Assembly: GCA_964347945.1 (NCBI GenBank)
Contig: CAYGAW010000055.1
Coordinates: 15,828-79,827, forward strand
Direction of reading: 5' to 3'
DNA: 64,000 nucleotides
From: CAYGAW01 sp964347945
GTDB lineage: Bacteria > Chloroflexota > Anaerolineae > UBA7937 > B3-Chlor
Positions 17,438 to 26,283 of the stretch are shown piece by piece. Within the stretch, counting starts at the first letter, position 1. Each line of letters opens with the position of its first letter. The notes under the pieces are model-generated. The model was not told the DNA's origin, did no database searches, and saw nothing but the letters and a program-made list of their open reading frames with translations. Position numbers and translations under genes: made by a program.

Positions 17438-19012
17438 CTACTCTAGAGTTATGACGGTACCGCGAGTGGATACTGGCAGCCTCTCACGGGTGTCTGGATC
17501 GTACACGCCAAGCTGGATCCTGTATCCCTTGCGCGGACCCTCAACATCTATCTTCAGTTGGTGTTCGTCCACCACTATCTCACCCATCTCCCACGAACTT
17601 GTGGGCTTCTCACCCTGCGCTGGCATGGCATCGCTCTGTCCCCAAATCGTGCCTTCGGGGTCGACAACGTGCACGAACACAGTGTAGTCCGTCCCCATCG
17701 GTCTTAGCGCCTGCCAATACAGGGTTAGCCGCACTGTCGCTCCGTGAAGCAGAGGACCTTCCCGCCGATAACTCAGTAGAGTCATTTCATCCCCTACTAT
17801 TGCCAGCGGCGCCGCACCGACTTCCACGTCCGTGAAATGCGGGGTCAGATAGCTGTAACTTGCCAGGACCGTCAACGTCAGCAAGACCGCCTGCCAATGA
17901 AACCGACCTAGCTCCCGGGCCAAGCCCACGGCGCCTCCCGAAGCCGCCGCCATACTCAGACCGACGAGAGCCAGAAGCTGCCATGGGTATCGCAACAGTA
18001 ACGAAAGCAGGCTGATCCGCCAGATGAGAGCCGCGGGATGGAGCAGCAGCAGAACCATGACGAACGATGTTGTCACGAAAAACCCTACTCGTCTCACCAC
18101 CGTGGGATCCGCTTCTCCTGCCCCCAGCCAGAGCATGCCAGCGAACAAGGTCAAGCCTGTGGCCACCAGGCCCACCTGGAGCGGCAATGTGTCGTCCCAG
18201 CCCGGCAGACTAGCCCCGTACCCCCAGCTTGCCGACAGCAGCTGGAAAGGATAGACGAAGTGCTGCCAGAAATCCTCCCCGCTCTGCAAAAGGATTCCGT
18301 GTCTCAACGCCATCGGTAGTTGCAGAAGCATGGCAAGACCCAGGCTTGCCGGTAACAGCAGAAGCGCCTGTCCTCTCGCTCGCCGGGAGGGAGAGAGGAC
18401 CAAGACGTAGGCGAGCAAGAACAGGACAAACAACAGTGCTAGTCCAAGGTTGGTCAGCGCCAAAGAAGCATGCAGCAGAATGGCCGCCACACCCCATAGC
18501 GCGGCCCTCTGGGACATGAACTTCTCATAGCACAGAAGGATGAAGGGATAGAGCACGAGAGCCCAGGCCTCGGCAAAGGCACCTCTCACATACACTGTGG
18601 CCAGATGATAGGGCAGATACGTGTAGACGACGCCTGCTACCAAGCCTCCTCGAGAACCGTAAAGTTGCTTTCCCAGCAGGTACATGCCAACACCGGAGGC
18701 CACGAAGCTGATGAGATAGACACCCTCGATCGCTTGCACACCTCCGATCCCTAGCCACCGCAGAAACTCGGCGATGAGGTAGGGGACGGGCCCTTCTCGC
18801 GTGAGCAAATCCCACTCCCCCGCGGCACTAGGCAGCCAACCCCAATTGCCCCAAAGATTGCGCTCCAGGTCATAAAGATCGAAGACGGGCAGGAAACCGG
18901 AGTGGGATTGATGGAAGCCGGGGCGGGTCAAGGGAGCGAAGGCGAAGACGCTAAGGAGGGCTACCAATACGAGGTTGACGTCCAGCCGTATTCGAAACTC
19001 TGACCACTTCAT
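17438..19012 (-). CDS. Polytopic membrane protein, PTPS-related family (copy 1, divergent)
   Basis: A 524-aa relative of the next two genes, recognisable by the same early pattern (FAFAPLTRPGFHQSHSGF) and the LLRYPWQLLALVG motif that matches the FPWRLL motif of the others. It has a shorter TM region and lacks the YPRWG...PLFNIY signature. Its C-terminus carries a soluble beta-sandwich-like region with LTLYWQALRPM, YTVFVHVVDPEG and the GYRIQLGVYDP segment, a type of domain also attached to glycosyltransferase-like membrane proteins in related bacteria. It starts 81 bases after the dehydrogenase gene and is 44 bases from copy 2, so it opens a three-gene membrane cluster. Confidence 0.7.
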   Translation of the reverse strand: MKWSEFRIRLDVNLVLVALLSVFAFAPLTRPGFHQSHSGFLPVFDLYDLERNLWGNWGWLPSAAGEWDLLTREGPVPYLIAEFLRWLGIGGVQAIEGVYLISFVASGVGMYLLGKQLYGSRGGLVAGVVYTYLPYHLATVYVRGAFAEAWALVLYPFILLCYEKFMSQRAALWGVAAILLHASLALTNLGLALLFVLFLLAYVLVLSPSRRARGQALLLLPASLGLAMLLQLPMALRHGILLQSGEDFWQHFVYPFQLLSASWGYGASLPGWDDTLPLQVGLVATGLTLFAGMLWLGAGEADPTVVRRVGFFVTTSFVMVLLLLHPAALIWRISLLSLLLRYPWQLLALVGLSMAAASGGAVGLARELGRFHWQAVLLTLTVLASYSYLTPHFTDVEVGAAPLAIVGDEMTLLSYRREGPLLHGATVRLTLYWQALRPMGTDYTVFVHVVDPEGTIWGQSDAMPAQGEKPTSSWEMGEIVVDEHQLKIDVEGPRKGYRIQLGVYDPDTRERLPVSTRGTVITLE

Positions 19013-19093
19013 CTACCAGCGGATCCCTCTACCAACCGAACGACGGTCCGCACCCTTCTGTTGCCACTCTCCTCATGATGGTGCAGTAGACAC

Positions 19094-20116
19094 TCACGGA
19101 ATGATCACGATTTTCAACGACTCAGTCGCCTGAGCCGCCAAGAGTATGGCATCGTCCACCTCATCCAGCCCGAACCGATGGGTGACCAGATTCTCTGCGC
19201 GAACTCTGCCTCGGCGGATCAACTCCAGAGCGGCCCGCGTGTCGTCAGGTGCGCACGAGTACGTGGTGACAAGGGTCTTCTCACCGAAGAGCAGGTCATG
19301 CACCTCCACTGGCAAGGTGGCTCCTGGTGGCAGTGGCGCGTAGATGAGCACTGTACCGCCTTTCCCAGCAAGCCTCAAACCCTGCTGCATCACTGAGACG
19401 CTACCAGGCGTCACGATCACCAGGTCTGCACCCACGCCCTCGGTCAATTCCAGAACCTGGCTGTCCCAATCGGGCGCGGTTGCGTTGATAGCGAAATCTG
19501 CCTCGAACTCCAGCGCCCGCTGTAGACGGTACTCCACAAGATCCGTGGCTACGATCAAGCTTGCGCCCCATATCCTGGCCAACTGGGTGAAGAGCAAGCC
19601 ACTCACCCCAACTCCAATGACCAGGACTGTGTCACCTGTCCGCATGCGGACTCGCTTCATGCCTCGGAGGGCACAGGCCGTAGGCTCAATCAGCGTAGCC
19701 TCCTCAAACCCGAGATGCGTGGGCAGCTTGAGCACGTCTCGTTCCACATTGATGGCCCTCACGCGGATGTATTCCGCGAACCCACCAGGGTAGATGCCGT
19801 TCTCTCTAAAAGTCGAGCAGGAAGAGTAATTCTCACGCCTGCAGTAGTGACACACAAAGCAAGGGACGTGATGATGAGCGAAGACCCTGTCGCCAACTGC
19901 GAACCCTTCCACCCCGCTCCCCACCCGGGAGACGAAACCCGCTGGCTCGTGCCCCAACACCACGGGAGCCTTGCTGTCCGCATACCACTCCATCAGATCG
20001 CTCCCGCAGAGGCCACAGGCTTTCATCTGCACCAGCATCTCTCCACGGCCGATCTCAGGTATCGGCATGTCCTCCAGTCGAATATCTTCGCGATTGTAGT
20101 ACCTCGCTACTCTCAT
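19094..20116 (-). CDS. Zinc-dependent medium-chain alcohol/polyol dehydrogenase (second copy)
   Basis: A 340-aa MDR-family oxidoreductase. The catalytic zinc site is visible as CGLCGSD with GHE in VLGHEPAG. The structural zinc cysteines lie in CFVCHYCRRENYSSC, and the Rossmann motif is VLVIGVGVSGL (GxGxxG). The pattern resembles sorbitol/threonine/L-iditol dehydrogenases, which oxidise a secondary alcohol with NAD(P). It starts 18 bases after the end of a second dehydrogenase of the same family, implying a two-step or redundant polyol/sugar pathway in one operon. The exact substrate cannot be told from sequence. Confidence 0.88.
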   Translation of the reverse strand: MRVARYYNREDIRLEDMPIPEIGRGEMLVQMKACGLCGSDLMEWYADSKAPVVLGHEPAGFVSRVGSGVEGFAVGDRVFAHHHVPCFVCHYCRRENYSSCSTFRENGIYPGGFAEYIRVRAINVERDVLKLPTHLGFEEATLIEPTACALRGMKRVRMRTGDTVLVIGVGVSGLLFTQLARIWGASLIVATDLVEYRLQRALEFEADFAINATAPDWDSQVLELTEGVGADLVIVTPGSVSVMQQGLRLAGKGGTVLIYAPLPPGATLPVEVHDLLFGEKTLVTTYSCAPDDTRAALELIRRGRVRAENLVTHRFGLDEVDDAILLAAQATESLKIVIIP

Positions 20117-20134
20117 GCCTGTGTCCGAACCATC

Positions 20135-21157
20135 CTAGGGGATGATTGCCATCTTGATCGCCTGGCCTGCCGCGACCATCTGCAAGGCCCGCTCCACATC
20201 CCTGAGGGACAGCTGTCCGGTTATCAGAGGCTCTGCCTTGACCACTCCAAGACGCAGTAGCTCAAGCGCCTTCCGAACCGTGTGGGGCGTGTGATGAAAT
20301 ACTCCCTTGATGGTCAACTCACCGTAGTGCAGTTGGCCCGTGTCCAACGGTATCTGTGTCCCAGCAGGACAACCGCCGAACATGACCACGCTTCCACCCT
20401 TGCGAACTAGTCGCAGGGCCATTTGCCAGACCTCCGGTGCTCCAGCAGTCTCGATGACTACGTCAGCTCCTCGGCCATCGGTCAAATCCCCCACTACCGC
20501 GAATGGGTCCTCGGTCTCCGGATTCACTACTCTGGTTGCACCCAATTCACGGGCCAGCTGCAATCTCTTCTCGTTGAGGTCAATCACCACGATCTGCTCC
20601 GACCCTCTGTGCACCGCCAGCTGAAGGTGCATCAGACCGATGGGTCCGCCTCCTCCGGCGATCACCACGCTGTCGCCAGGAGAGATGCCAGCAGCCTCAT
20701 TCCCCAGGACGACGCAGGCTAGCGGTTCGACAAGGGCCGCCTCCTCGTACGATAGACCAGGCGGAATCTCATAGACGTTCCGCTCCACGATGCGTGCAGG
20801 CACTCTGATGTACTCGGCGAAAGCACCCCAGTTGAACAAGATGTCGTCACAGAGATTCTGCTTCCCACGCTTGCAGAAGAAGCAGCTGTTGCAAGGAGCA
20901 GAGTTGGCAGCCACCACTCTCGCACCCTCGGCGAATCCCGTCACCCCATCCCCGACCTCGCATACATCACCTGAGAACTCATGGCCAAAAAGCATCGGTG
21001 GCTCCATCAGGTGATGCCCTCTGCGGTAGGTCTTGACGTCTGTCCCGCAGGTCAAGGCTGCCTTGACCCTCACCAGCAACTCGCCTGGATCAATCGCGGG
21101 CAGGTCCACCTCCTGATAGCTCAGCCGGCCTGGTCCTAAGTATACTGCCGCTTTCAC
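20135..21157 (-). CDS. Zinc-dependent medium-chain alcohol/polyol dehydrogenase (first copy)
   Basis: MDR-family oxidoreductase, about 340 aa from GTG 21157. That GTG overlaps the cupin stop codon as GTGA, so translation is probably coupled; the longer frame to 21220 runs inside the cupin gene. Zinc-binding features are CGTDVKTY with GHEFSG in MLFGHEFSG, and structural cysteines in CNSCFFCKRGKQNLC. The nucleotide-binding motif is VVIAGGGGPIGL. It is paralogous to the next gene and probably oxidises a sugar alcohol or amino-alcohol. Confidence 0.88.
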   Translation of the reverse strand: MKAAVYLGPGRLSYQEVDLPAIDPGELLVRVKAALTCGTDVKTYRRGHHLMEPPMLFGHEFSGDVCEVGDGVTGFAEGARVVAANSAPCNSCFFCKRGKQNLCDDILFNWGAFAEYIRVPARIVERNVYEIPPGLSYEEAALVEPLACVVLGNEAAGISPGDSVVIAGGGGPIGLMHLQLAVHRGSEQIVVIDLNEKRLQLARELGATRVVNPETEDPFAVVGDLTDGRGADVVIETAGAPEVWQMALRLVRKGGSVVMFGGCPAGTQIPLDTGQLHYGELTIKGVFHHTPHTVRKALELLRLGVVKAEPLITGQLSLRDVERALQMVAAGQAIKMAIIP

Positions 21158-21537
21158 TCGTGAGTGTCTCTCTTCGACGGGATCACGCACAGGAAACCGA
21201 ACGGTTCCTGCCCCAGGCACTTGAACCGATGCTCTTCTCGCGGCGAGACATAGATCATGTCGCCGAAGGAGACGTCCACCGAGTCGTCTCCCACAAGGAC
21301 TCGTCCCTTGCCCCTGAGGACCATGACCCCATGATCGTGCTCGTGGCTATCCAGAGGAGTCTCGCCGCCTGGCTCAATCTCGAAGTATCGCATCGCGAAA
21401 TGGCCTGCTCCTTCCTGGGGTCCGATCAGCCATCGCACAGAGACTGCGCGCACCCCTGGCGAGTCGTAGGCTTCCGCCTCAACGTCCTCCCACTCGAAAT
21501 CGCCCTTTTCGCCGGTGAATCTGTGTAGAGAGCCCAT
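21154..21537 (-). CDS. Cupin-domain protein
   Basis: A 127-aa single-domain cupin starting at ATG 21537 behind a strong GAGGAGG. The two cupin motifs are readable: G-x5-H-x-H in PLDSHEHDHGVMVLRGKG and G-D-x-x-Y-V-x-x-x-x-x-H in FGDMIYVSPREEHRFKC. Cupins of this size are often metal-binding sugar or aldehyde isomerases/dioxygenases, or small-molecule sensors. As the first gene of a coupled set with two polyol dehydrogenases, it may isomerise or sense the same substrate. Confidence 0.85.
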   Translation of the reverse strand: MGSLHRFTGEKGDFEWEDVEAEAYDSPGVRAVSVRWLIGPQEGAGHFAMRYFEIEPGGETPLDSHEHDHGVMVLRGKGRVLVGDDSVDVSFGDMIYVSPREEHRFKCLGQEPFGFLCVIPSKRDTHE

Positions 21538-21624
21538 AGAGCTCCTCCTCACGTTGCACAGCAGATTCTAGCATACCTGGGGCGAAAAAAGGTAGGGGCG
21601 CGAAGAGCGACAAGAGCGCGGCAC

Positions 21625-21661
21625 AAAGAGAAAGCCAACAGACATGAACCGCCTGTTGGCT
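21625..21661 (-). terminator. Terminator of the 6S-like RNA gene
   Basis: On the minus strand, AGCCAACAG (21661-21653) and CTGTTGGCT (21641-21633) form a perfect 9-bp stem with an 11-base loop, followed by TTCTCTTT. It separates the RNA gene from the cupin operon downstream. Confidence 0.85.
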
Positions 21662-21668
21662 AGAGCCT

Positions 21669-21836
21669 GCGTCCCCCATCTTGCCGTGTGCTATCATTGT
21701 TTTGAACCTGCCGAGGCAGGTGGGTGCCTACCTGTCGGGTTTGCCCTCTCGGACAGCGCCTCCAGAGATCGGCTCCCTGTATATAGGTATTGGCTCAAAA
21801 CGCTGATCACAGCATCACGAGCATGACGGGAGACGC
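21669..21836 (-). ncRNA. ssrS: Structured small RNA, probable 6S RNA
   Basis: 6S RNA binds the housekeeping RNA polymerase by mimicking an open promoter. The predicted start (21836, seven bases after the TATAAT) is exactly the first base of a closing helix: GCGTCTCCC pairs with GGGGGACGC (21677-21669), 9 bp with one G-U. A second, interrupted helix pairs the 5' TGC-CGTG-GCT blocks with AGC-CACG-GCA blocks near 21690. After an internal bubble, GTTTTGAGCC pairs with GGTTCAAAAC (10 bp, one G-U). The apical part has smaller GC hairpins. Total about 168 nt, a long rod with a central bubble, as in 6S. The TGAGCCAATAC stretch resembles the TGAGCCGATAT segment of E. coli 6S from which product RNA is copied. 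No coding frame explains the region. The fold was drawn by eye, and another novel regulatory RNA is possible. Confidence 0.72.
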
Positions 21837-21842
21837 ATTTCT

Positions 21843-21871
21843 ATTATAGCACATTATCAAAACCAGTGCAA
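21843..21871 (-). promoter_or_regulatory. Strong sigma70-type promoter of the 6S-like RNA
   Basis: Minus strand TTGCAC (21871-21866), 17-base spacer, TATAAT (21848-21843). Start predicted at G 21836. Confidence 0.85.
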
Positions 21872-21905
21872 GCTGGGCCTCAGAAGAGAAATCCTCTAGC
21901 CCAGC
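21872..21905. repeat. Inverted repeat between divergent promoters
   Basis: GCTGGGC (21872-21878) and GCCCAGC (21899-21905) form a perfect 7-bp dyad with further pairing inside (AGAG/CTCT). It abuts the -35 box of the 6S-like RNA promoter and overlaps the -35 region of the BioF2-type gene, so it could be an operator. It has no adjacent T run to act as a terminator. Confidence 0.5.
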
Positions 21906-21916
21906 GACGGACAATC

Positions 21917-21925
21917 TGTTATAAT
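21917..21925 (+). promoter_or_regulatory. Extended -10 promoter of the acetyltransferase gene
   Basis: TG-T-TATAAT (21917-21925). The predicted start (about 21932) is only about three bases before the ATG at 21935, so the mRNA would be leaderless or nearly so. Confidence 0.65.
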
Positions 21926-21934
21926 GCGCCCACG

Positions 21935-22966
21935 ATGTCTGTACACCCGAACGTAAGAGTCGATGTCTGTCCCGGCCCCCGGGCCTTTGTCGATTTGGAG
22001 GAGGAATGGAACGACCTCCTCAGGCGGAGCACCATGAACACCATCTTCCTAACCTGGGAGTGGCAGGGAATCTGGTGGGACTGCTTCGGTGAGGACGCCC
22101 AACTGACCATACTGACCGTCCGAGAGAAAGGAGAGCTAATCGGCCTCGCTCCGCTCTACGCCCGGCGTTCCAACGACGGCCAGAGGACACTGCGTCTTGT
22201 TGGCGGAGTTGAGGTGTCCGACTACCTGGACATCATCGCCAGCACCGGGAAGGAGCAAGTGGTCTACACGGCGCTGTGGCACTTCCTGGTCGACGAGCAT
22301 CGTTATCCGTGGGATGTGTTGGACCTGCATAACGTGCCCGCTACCTCACCGACTTTGACAGTGATGAGAGACCTCGTAGGGGACACACCTGGGTTTGAGA
22401 TTAGCGCGGTGGTCGAGGATGTGTGCCCCGTTCTGGACCTGCCCTCCACCTGGGGCGAATACTTGTCACTCCTGAACAAGAAGCAGCGTCACGAAGTGCG
22501 CCGCAAGATTCGCAAAGCTAATAGAGAGGCGGAAGTCACCTGGTACTACGCACTGAACGAGACATCACTCGAAGCTGAGGTGGACGATTTCATCCAGCTT
22601 CACCAAAAGAGCGATAAGCAGAAGATGGCTTTCATGGATCAGAGAATGCAGCCCTTCTTCCATGCCATAGCTCGAGCTGCCTTGGAGCAAGGATGGTTGA
22701 AACTGGCGTTTCTGGTTGTCAATAGTGCAAAGGTGGCCTCTGTGTTCTGTTTCGACTATGACGATGCCATTCTCGTCTACAATTCCGGCTACGATCCGGC
22801 CTTGCACTCTTCCTTGAGTACGGGTATTGTTCTTCTCGCGTACTGCATTGAAGATGCGATAGAGAACGGGCGCAAGGCGTTCGACTTCCTCCGTGGCGAG
22901 GAGGAGTACAAGTGTCGCTTCGGCGGCGCGCGAACCGAGATACACAATGTGAGAATCAGTAGATGA
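21935..22966 (+). CDS. GNAT acetyltransferase of the BioF2/CelD type
   Basis: A 343-aa protein with the double-GNAT layout of the acetyltransf_6 (BioF2-like, CelD/BcsL) family. The N-terminal region shows FLTWEWQGIWWDCFGE and LIGLAPLYARR. The C-terminal catalytic-like half contains the basic NKKQRHEVRRKIRKAN helix, the AFLVVNSAKVASVFCFDYDD strand pair, and DFLRGEEEYKCRFGG near the end. Such proteins are often encoded beside glycosyltransferases for envelope polysaccharides, and a GT4 gene follows 10 bases downstream. I infer acylation of an exopolysaccharide precursor. The frame is open to 21866, but the promoter overlaps that part, so ATG 21935 is the start. Confidence 0.82.
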   Translation: MSVHPNVRVDVCPGPRAFVDLEEEWNDLLRRSTMNTIFLTWEWQGIWWDCFGEDAQLTILTVREKGELIGLAPLYARRSNDGQRTLRLVGGVEVSDYLDIIASTGKEQVVYTALWHFLVDEHRYPWDVLDLHNVPATSPTLTVMRDLVGDTPGFEISAVVEDVCPVLDLPSTWGEYLSLLNKKQRHEVRRKIRKANREAEVTWYYALNETSLEAEVDDFIQLHQKSDKQKMAFMDQRMQPFFHAIARAALEQGWLKLAFLVVNSAKVASVFCFDYDDAILVYNSGYDPALHSSLSTGIVLLAYCIEDAIENGRKAFDFLRGEEEYKCRFGGARTEIHNVRISR

Positions 22967-22976
22967 GGCGAAGACA

Positions 22977-24284
22977 GTGTATCGCTTAGCTATGCTGAGT
23001 GTTCACACCTGCCCGCTGGCAACGCTGGGTGGCAAGGAGACTGGCGGGATGAACGTCTATGTTCGAGACCTCAGTCGCGAACTGGGGCGTCGAGGCTTCC
23101 ACGTGGACGTTTTCACCCGGTCGCAGAACCCAGATATGCCACAGATTGGCGATTTGGGACCCAACGCCAGGGTGATACATCTCAAGGCCGGCCCTGAGGC
23201 CCCGTACGACAAGAACCTGGTCTATTCGCATCTGCCGGAGTTCGCCAGCAACCTGAGGGAGTTCGTAGCGGGAGAGAACATCGCGTATGACTTGATCCAC
23301 AGCCACTACTGGCTCTCCGGAGTCGTGGCTCGACAACTGCGGGCTGAGTGGAACACGCCGGTGTTGCAGATGTTCCACACCCTGGGAAAGCTGAAGAACC
23401 AGGTAGCCAGGAGCACAGGACAGCGCGAGACGCCCCATCGTGTGGAAACAGAGCGCCAGATAATGAGTTGTGCCGATCGACTCATTGCCGCCAATCCCCT
23501 TGAGAAGGCTCAAATGATCTGGCTCTACGGGGCAGACCCAGCCAAGATTGATGTGATCCCGTGTGGAGTCGACATGACTCTTTTCCATCGTATCCCACGA
23601 GACGAAGCCGAGGCGTACATAGAAATGCCCGAGCATCATAGAATGGTGCTCTTCGTGGGCCGGATCGAACCCCTGAAGGGGATAGACGTGTTGATGGAAG
23701 CCATGGCCCTCGTTCTGGAGCAAATGGATGAGCTGCGCGACGAAGTCTGCCTGTGCATCATTGGCGGTGATCCAGATGGGGGCGTTGACACGGTGAACCA
23801 GGAGATGTCTCGCTTGCAGCAGATGCGAGAGCAGCTGGGCATTGACGACGTGGTCACTTTCCTCGGCAAGAAGGCGCAGGATGCGCTACCCTATCACTAT
23901 TCCGCTGCCGAGGTATGCGTCGTTCCCTCCCACTACGAGTCCTTCGGAATGGTCGCACTGGAAGCCATGGCTTGTGGTACGCCGGTTATCGCGTCCAAGG
24001 TAGGAGGCCTTACCTTCACCGTAAGAGACGGACAGACCGGCTTCTTGGTGCCCAGTGATGATCCGAGGGCCATGGCCGATAGGTTGCGCCTGCTGTTGGC
24101 GGATGAGAAACTACGATCGGCCATGGGGCGGCAGGCCATCCAACTGTCTCAAAGGTACAGCTGGACCGCCGTCGCATCTCAGGTGGTGGCCGCATATCGC
24201 AATCTCGTGGCCCAGGCCCGTGCCGAGATATGCTGTAGAGATGGCGATGAGCGAAGCGCGACACGGGCAAGCTGCTGTGAGTGA
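22977..24284 (+). CDS. Family 4 glycosyltransferase (MshA/sucrose-phosphate-synthase-like)
   Basis: A 435-aa GT-B enzyme starting at GTG 22977. The N-terminal domain has the LSVHTCPLATLGGKETGGMNVY donor-family start and HSHYWLSG. The C-terminal domain has GRIEPLKGIDVLMEAM and the retaining EX7E-type motif in ESFGMVALEAMACGTPVIAS. The GGMNVYVRDLSRELGRRG segment is typical of MshA, sucrose synthase-like and phosphatidylinositol mannosyltransferase relatives. Mycothiol synthesis is not implied by any neighbour. It shares a transcript with the BioF2-type gene. Confidence 0.88.
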   Translation: MYRLAMLSVHTCPLATLGGKETGGMNVYVRDLSRELGRRGFHVDVFTRSQNPDMPQIGDLGPNARVIHLKAGPEAPYDKNLVYSHLPEFASNLREFVAGENIAYDLIHSHYWLSGVVARQLRAEWNTPVLQMFHTLGKLKNQVARSTGQRETPHRVETERQIMSCADRLIAANPLEKAQMIWLYGADPAKIDVIPCGVDMTLFHRIPRDEAEAYIEMPEHHRMVLFVGRIEPLKGIDVLMEAMALVLEQMDELRDEVCLCIIGGDPDGGVDTVNQEMSRLQQMREQLGIDDVVTFLGKKAQDALPYHYSAAEVCVVPSHYESFGMVALEAMACGTPVIASKVGGLTFTVRDGQTGFLVPSDDPRAMADRLRLLLADEKLRSAMGRQAIQLSQRYSWTAVASQVVAAYRNLVAQARAEICCRDGDERSATRASCCE

Positions 24285-24321
24285 CCGGGGCGTCTGGCTC
24301 GCGTCTCTGTTGGATCAGCAA

Positions 24322-24349
24322 AGAACCCCCTCGGAATTGAGGGGGTTCT
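24322..24349. terminator. Bidirectional terminator hairpin between GT4 gene and clpX
   Basis: Perfect 11-bp stem AGAACCCCCTC/GAGGGGGTTCT with a 6-base loop. On the minus strand TTCTTTGC follows, so it most clearly ends the tig-clpP-clpX transcript. On the plus strand no T run follows. Confidence 0.85.
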
Positions 24350-24372
24350 GCACATCAGGGCCGATGATTTGC

Positions 24373-25629
24373 CTAGGCCGTCTCAGACCAGTACGTAAGC
24401 TCCGGCCTCGCTTCTCCGGTAATAGCCTCCCTGGTGATCTCGCACCTTCGGACATTCCCCAACGAGGGTATCTCGTACATCACATCTAGAAGCACCTGCT
24501 CGATGATAGTACGCAAACCTCTCGCTCCTGTCTTGTACTCCAGGGCCTTCTCGGCCGCCGCTTCCAAGGCGTCATCCGTGAACAGCAATTCCACGTTGTC
24601 CAAGGCTAGTAGTTTCTTGAACTGGTTCACGATGGCATTCTTGGGTTCGGTGAGTATGCGGACCATTATCTCTTGGTCCAGGGGCTCGACGCTCACCACC
24701 ATCGGCAAACGCCCCACAAACTCCGGTATGAGGCCGTATTTCAAGAGATCGTCGGCGATAACCATTCGCAGCAGTTCGGCCGAGGTCAGTTCCGCCTTTC
24801 CCCGCGCCTCCCTATCTTTGAAGCCTATGGGTCTCTTGCCTCCCGCCCTCTCACCAACTATGGTGTCCAGCCCCTCGAACGCTCCACCACAGATGAACAG
24901 CACGTCGGTGGTGTCCAGCTGGATGAAGTCTTGGTGAGGATGCTTCCTTCCGCCTTGCGGCGGGACGTTGGCGACGGTGCCCTCAATGATCTTCAGCAAT
25001 GCTTGCTGGACACCCTCTCCGGAGACGTCGCGGGTGATGGAGGGGTTGTCGCCGGCCTTGCGCGCCGTCTTGTCGATCTCGTCTATGTACACAATTCCTG
25101 TCTCGGCGCGGGCGAGATCGTAGTCCGCAGCCTGAATCAGACGAAGGAGGATGTTTTCCACGTCCTCGCCAACATAGCCCGCCTCGGTCAACGATGTAGC
25201 ATCGGCGATGGTAAACGGGACGTCTAGGATCCTGGCCAGCGTCTGGGCGAGCAGCGTCTTGCCGCAGCCTGTGGGGCCGATGAGCAATATGTTTGTCTTC
25301 TGTAGCTCCACGTCGTCAACAAAAGATCCAGCGAAAACCCGCTTGTAGTGATTGTAGACCGCTACACAGAGCACTCGCTTGGCCTGATCTTGCCCAATGA
25401 CATACTCATTCAGCCGTTTGTAGATCTCTTTGGGCGGGAGTATCTTGCCCACAGCCATCGGACTCGTAGGAGTAGATGGCTCCTCTTCCGTCAGGATCTC
25501 CTGACAAAGCTCAACACACTGATCGCAAATGTTGACCGACCCTGGGCCAGCGATCAGGCGCCTCACCTGATGTTGTGGCCTGTTGCAGAATGAGCAGTAA
25601 TGCAACCGCTCCGATGTCGTGCTCGTCAT
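24373..25629 (-). CDS. clpX: ClpX, ATPase subunit of ClpXP protease
   Basis: AAA+ unfoldase of 418 aa that recognises and threads substrates into ClpP. The N-terminal zinc-binding domain has four Cys in CSFCNRPQ...ICDQC. Walker A is GPTGCGKT, Walker B is IVYIDEIDK, and the [25 protein letters not shown] loop and VGRLPM sensor region are typical. The ATG 25629 is preceded by an AGGAGG-type site and lies 8 bases after clpP, so the two are co-transcribed. Confidence 0.97.
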   Translation of the reverse strand: MTSTTSERLHYCSFCNRPQHQVRRLIAGPGSVNICDQCVELCQEILTEEEPSTPTSPMAVGKILPPKEIYKRLNEYVIGQDQAKRVLCVAVYNHYKRVFAGSFVDDVELQKTNILLIGPTGCGKTLLAQTLARILDVPFTIADATSLTEAGYVGEDVENILLRLIQAADYDLARAETGIVYIDEIDKTARKAGDNPSITRDVSGEGVQQALLKIIEGTVANVPPQGGRKHPHQDFIQLDTTDVLFICGGAFEGLDTIVGERAGGKRPIGFKDREARGKAELTSAELLRMVIADDLLKYGLIPEFVGRLPMVVSVEPLDQEIMVRILTEPKNAIVNQFKKLLALDNVELLFTDDALEAAAEKALEYKTGARGLRTIIEQVLLDVMYEIPSLGNVRRCEITREAITGEARPELTYWSETA

Positions 25630-25637
25630 GGCCCCTT

Positions 25638-26234
25638 CTACTCCTCCTCGGAAGGCCCCGATAGTACCTCGTCGATGATGCCGTACTCCACGCCCCCCTC
25701 AGCGTCCATGTAGTAGTCACGGTCAAAGTCCTGAGCGATCTTCTTCACGGTTTGCCCAGTGTGCTTGGATAATATCTCGTGGATCTTGTTTTGCATTCTC
25801 AGCAGTTCCCGTGCCTGGATCTCCACATCGGGCGCGTAGCCCCGAACACCCCCGCCAGCGGGGTGCATGTGTATCGTACTATTGGGTAGACCGTATCGCC
25901 TGCCCGGTGTGCCAGCAGCAAGGAGTACTGTGGCCAAGCTTGCCGTGGATCCCACGCATATCGTCGACACCGGAGCCTTGATCAACTGCATAGTGTCGTA
26001 GACTGCTAGGCCAGGGTAGATCAGACCGCCAGGACTGTTCACATACATGTGTATGTCTTTGTCGGGATCCTCCCGATCTAGGAATAGCAACTGCGCGATT
26101 ATGACGTTGGCCACGCCGTCATCTATGGGCGTACCGAGAAAGACTATCCGCTCTTTTAGAAGCAGTGAGTAGATATCGTAGGCACGTTCTCCCCTGCCTG
26201 TAGACTCAATGACCATCGGAATCAGACTGTGCAC
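25638..26234 (-). CDS. clpP: ClpP, proteolytic subunit
   Basis: Self-compartmentalised serine protease, 198 aa from GTG 26234, which has GGGGAGG upstream. The start [23 protein letters not shown] matches the usual ClpP N-terminus. The triad can be read as Ser in GSTASLATV, His in [11 protein letters not shown] and Asp in [11 protein letters not shown]. Two family positions are changed: the usual ASMGA is ASLAT and IHQP is MHPA, which may alter the active site or its specificity. The gene sits between tig and clpX in the standard order. Confidence 0.95.
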   Translation of the reverse strand: MHSLIPMVIESTGRGERAYDIYSLLLKERIVFLGTPIDDGVANVIIAQLLFLDREDPDKDIHMYVNSPGGLIYPGLAVYDTMQLIKAPVSTICVGSTASLATVLLAAGTPGRRYGLPNSTIHMHPAGGGVRGYAPDVEIQARELLRMQNKIHEILSKHTGQTVKKIAQDFDRDYYMDAEGGVEYGIIDEVLSGPSEEE

Positions 26235-26283
26235 GCCATTACCTCCCCGGCAACTTGCCGTTCACATATACTGCGCAGCCTGT

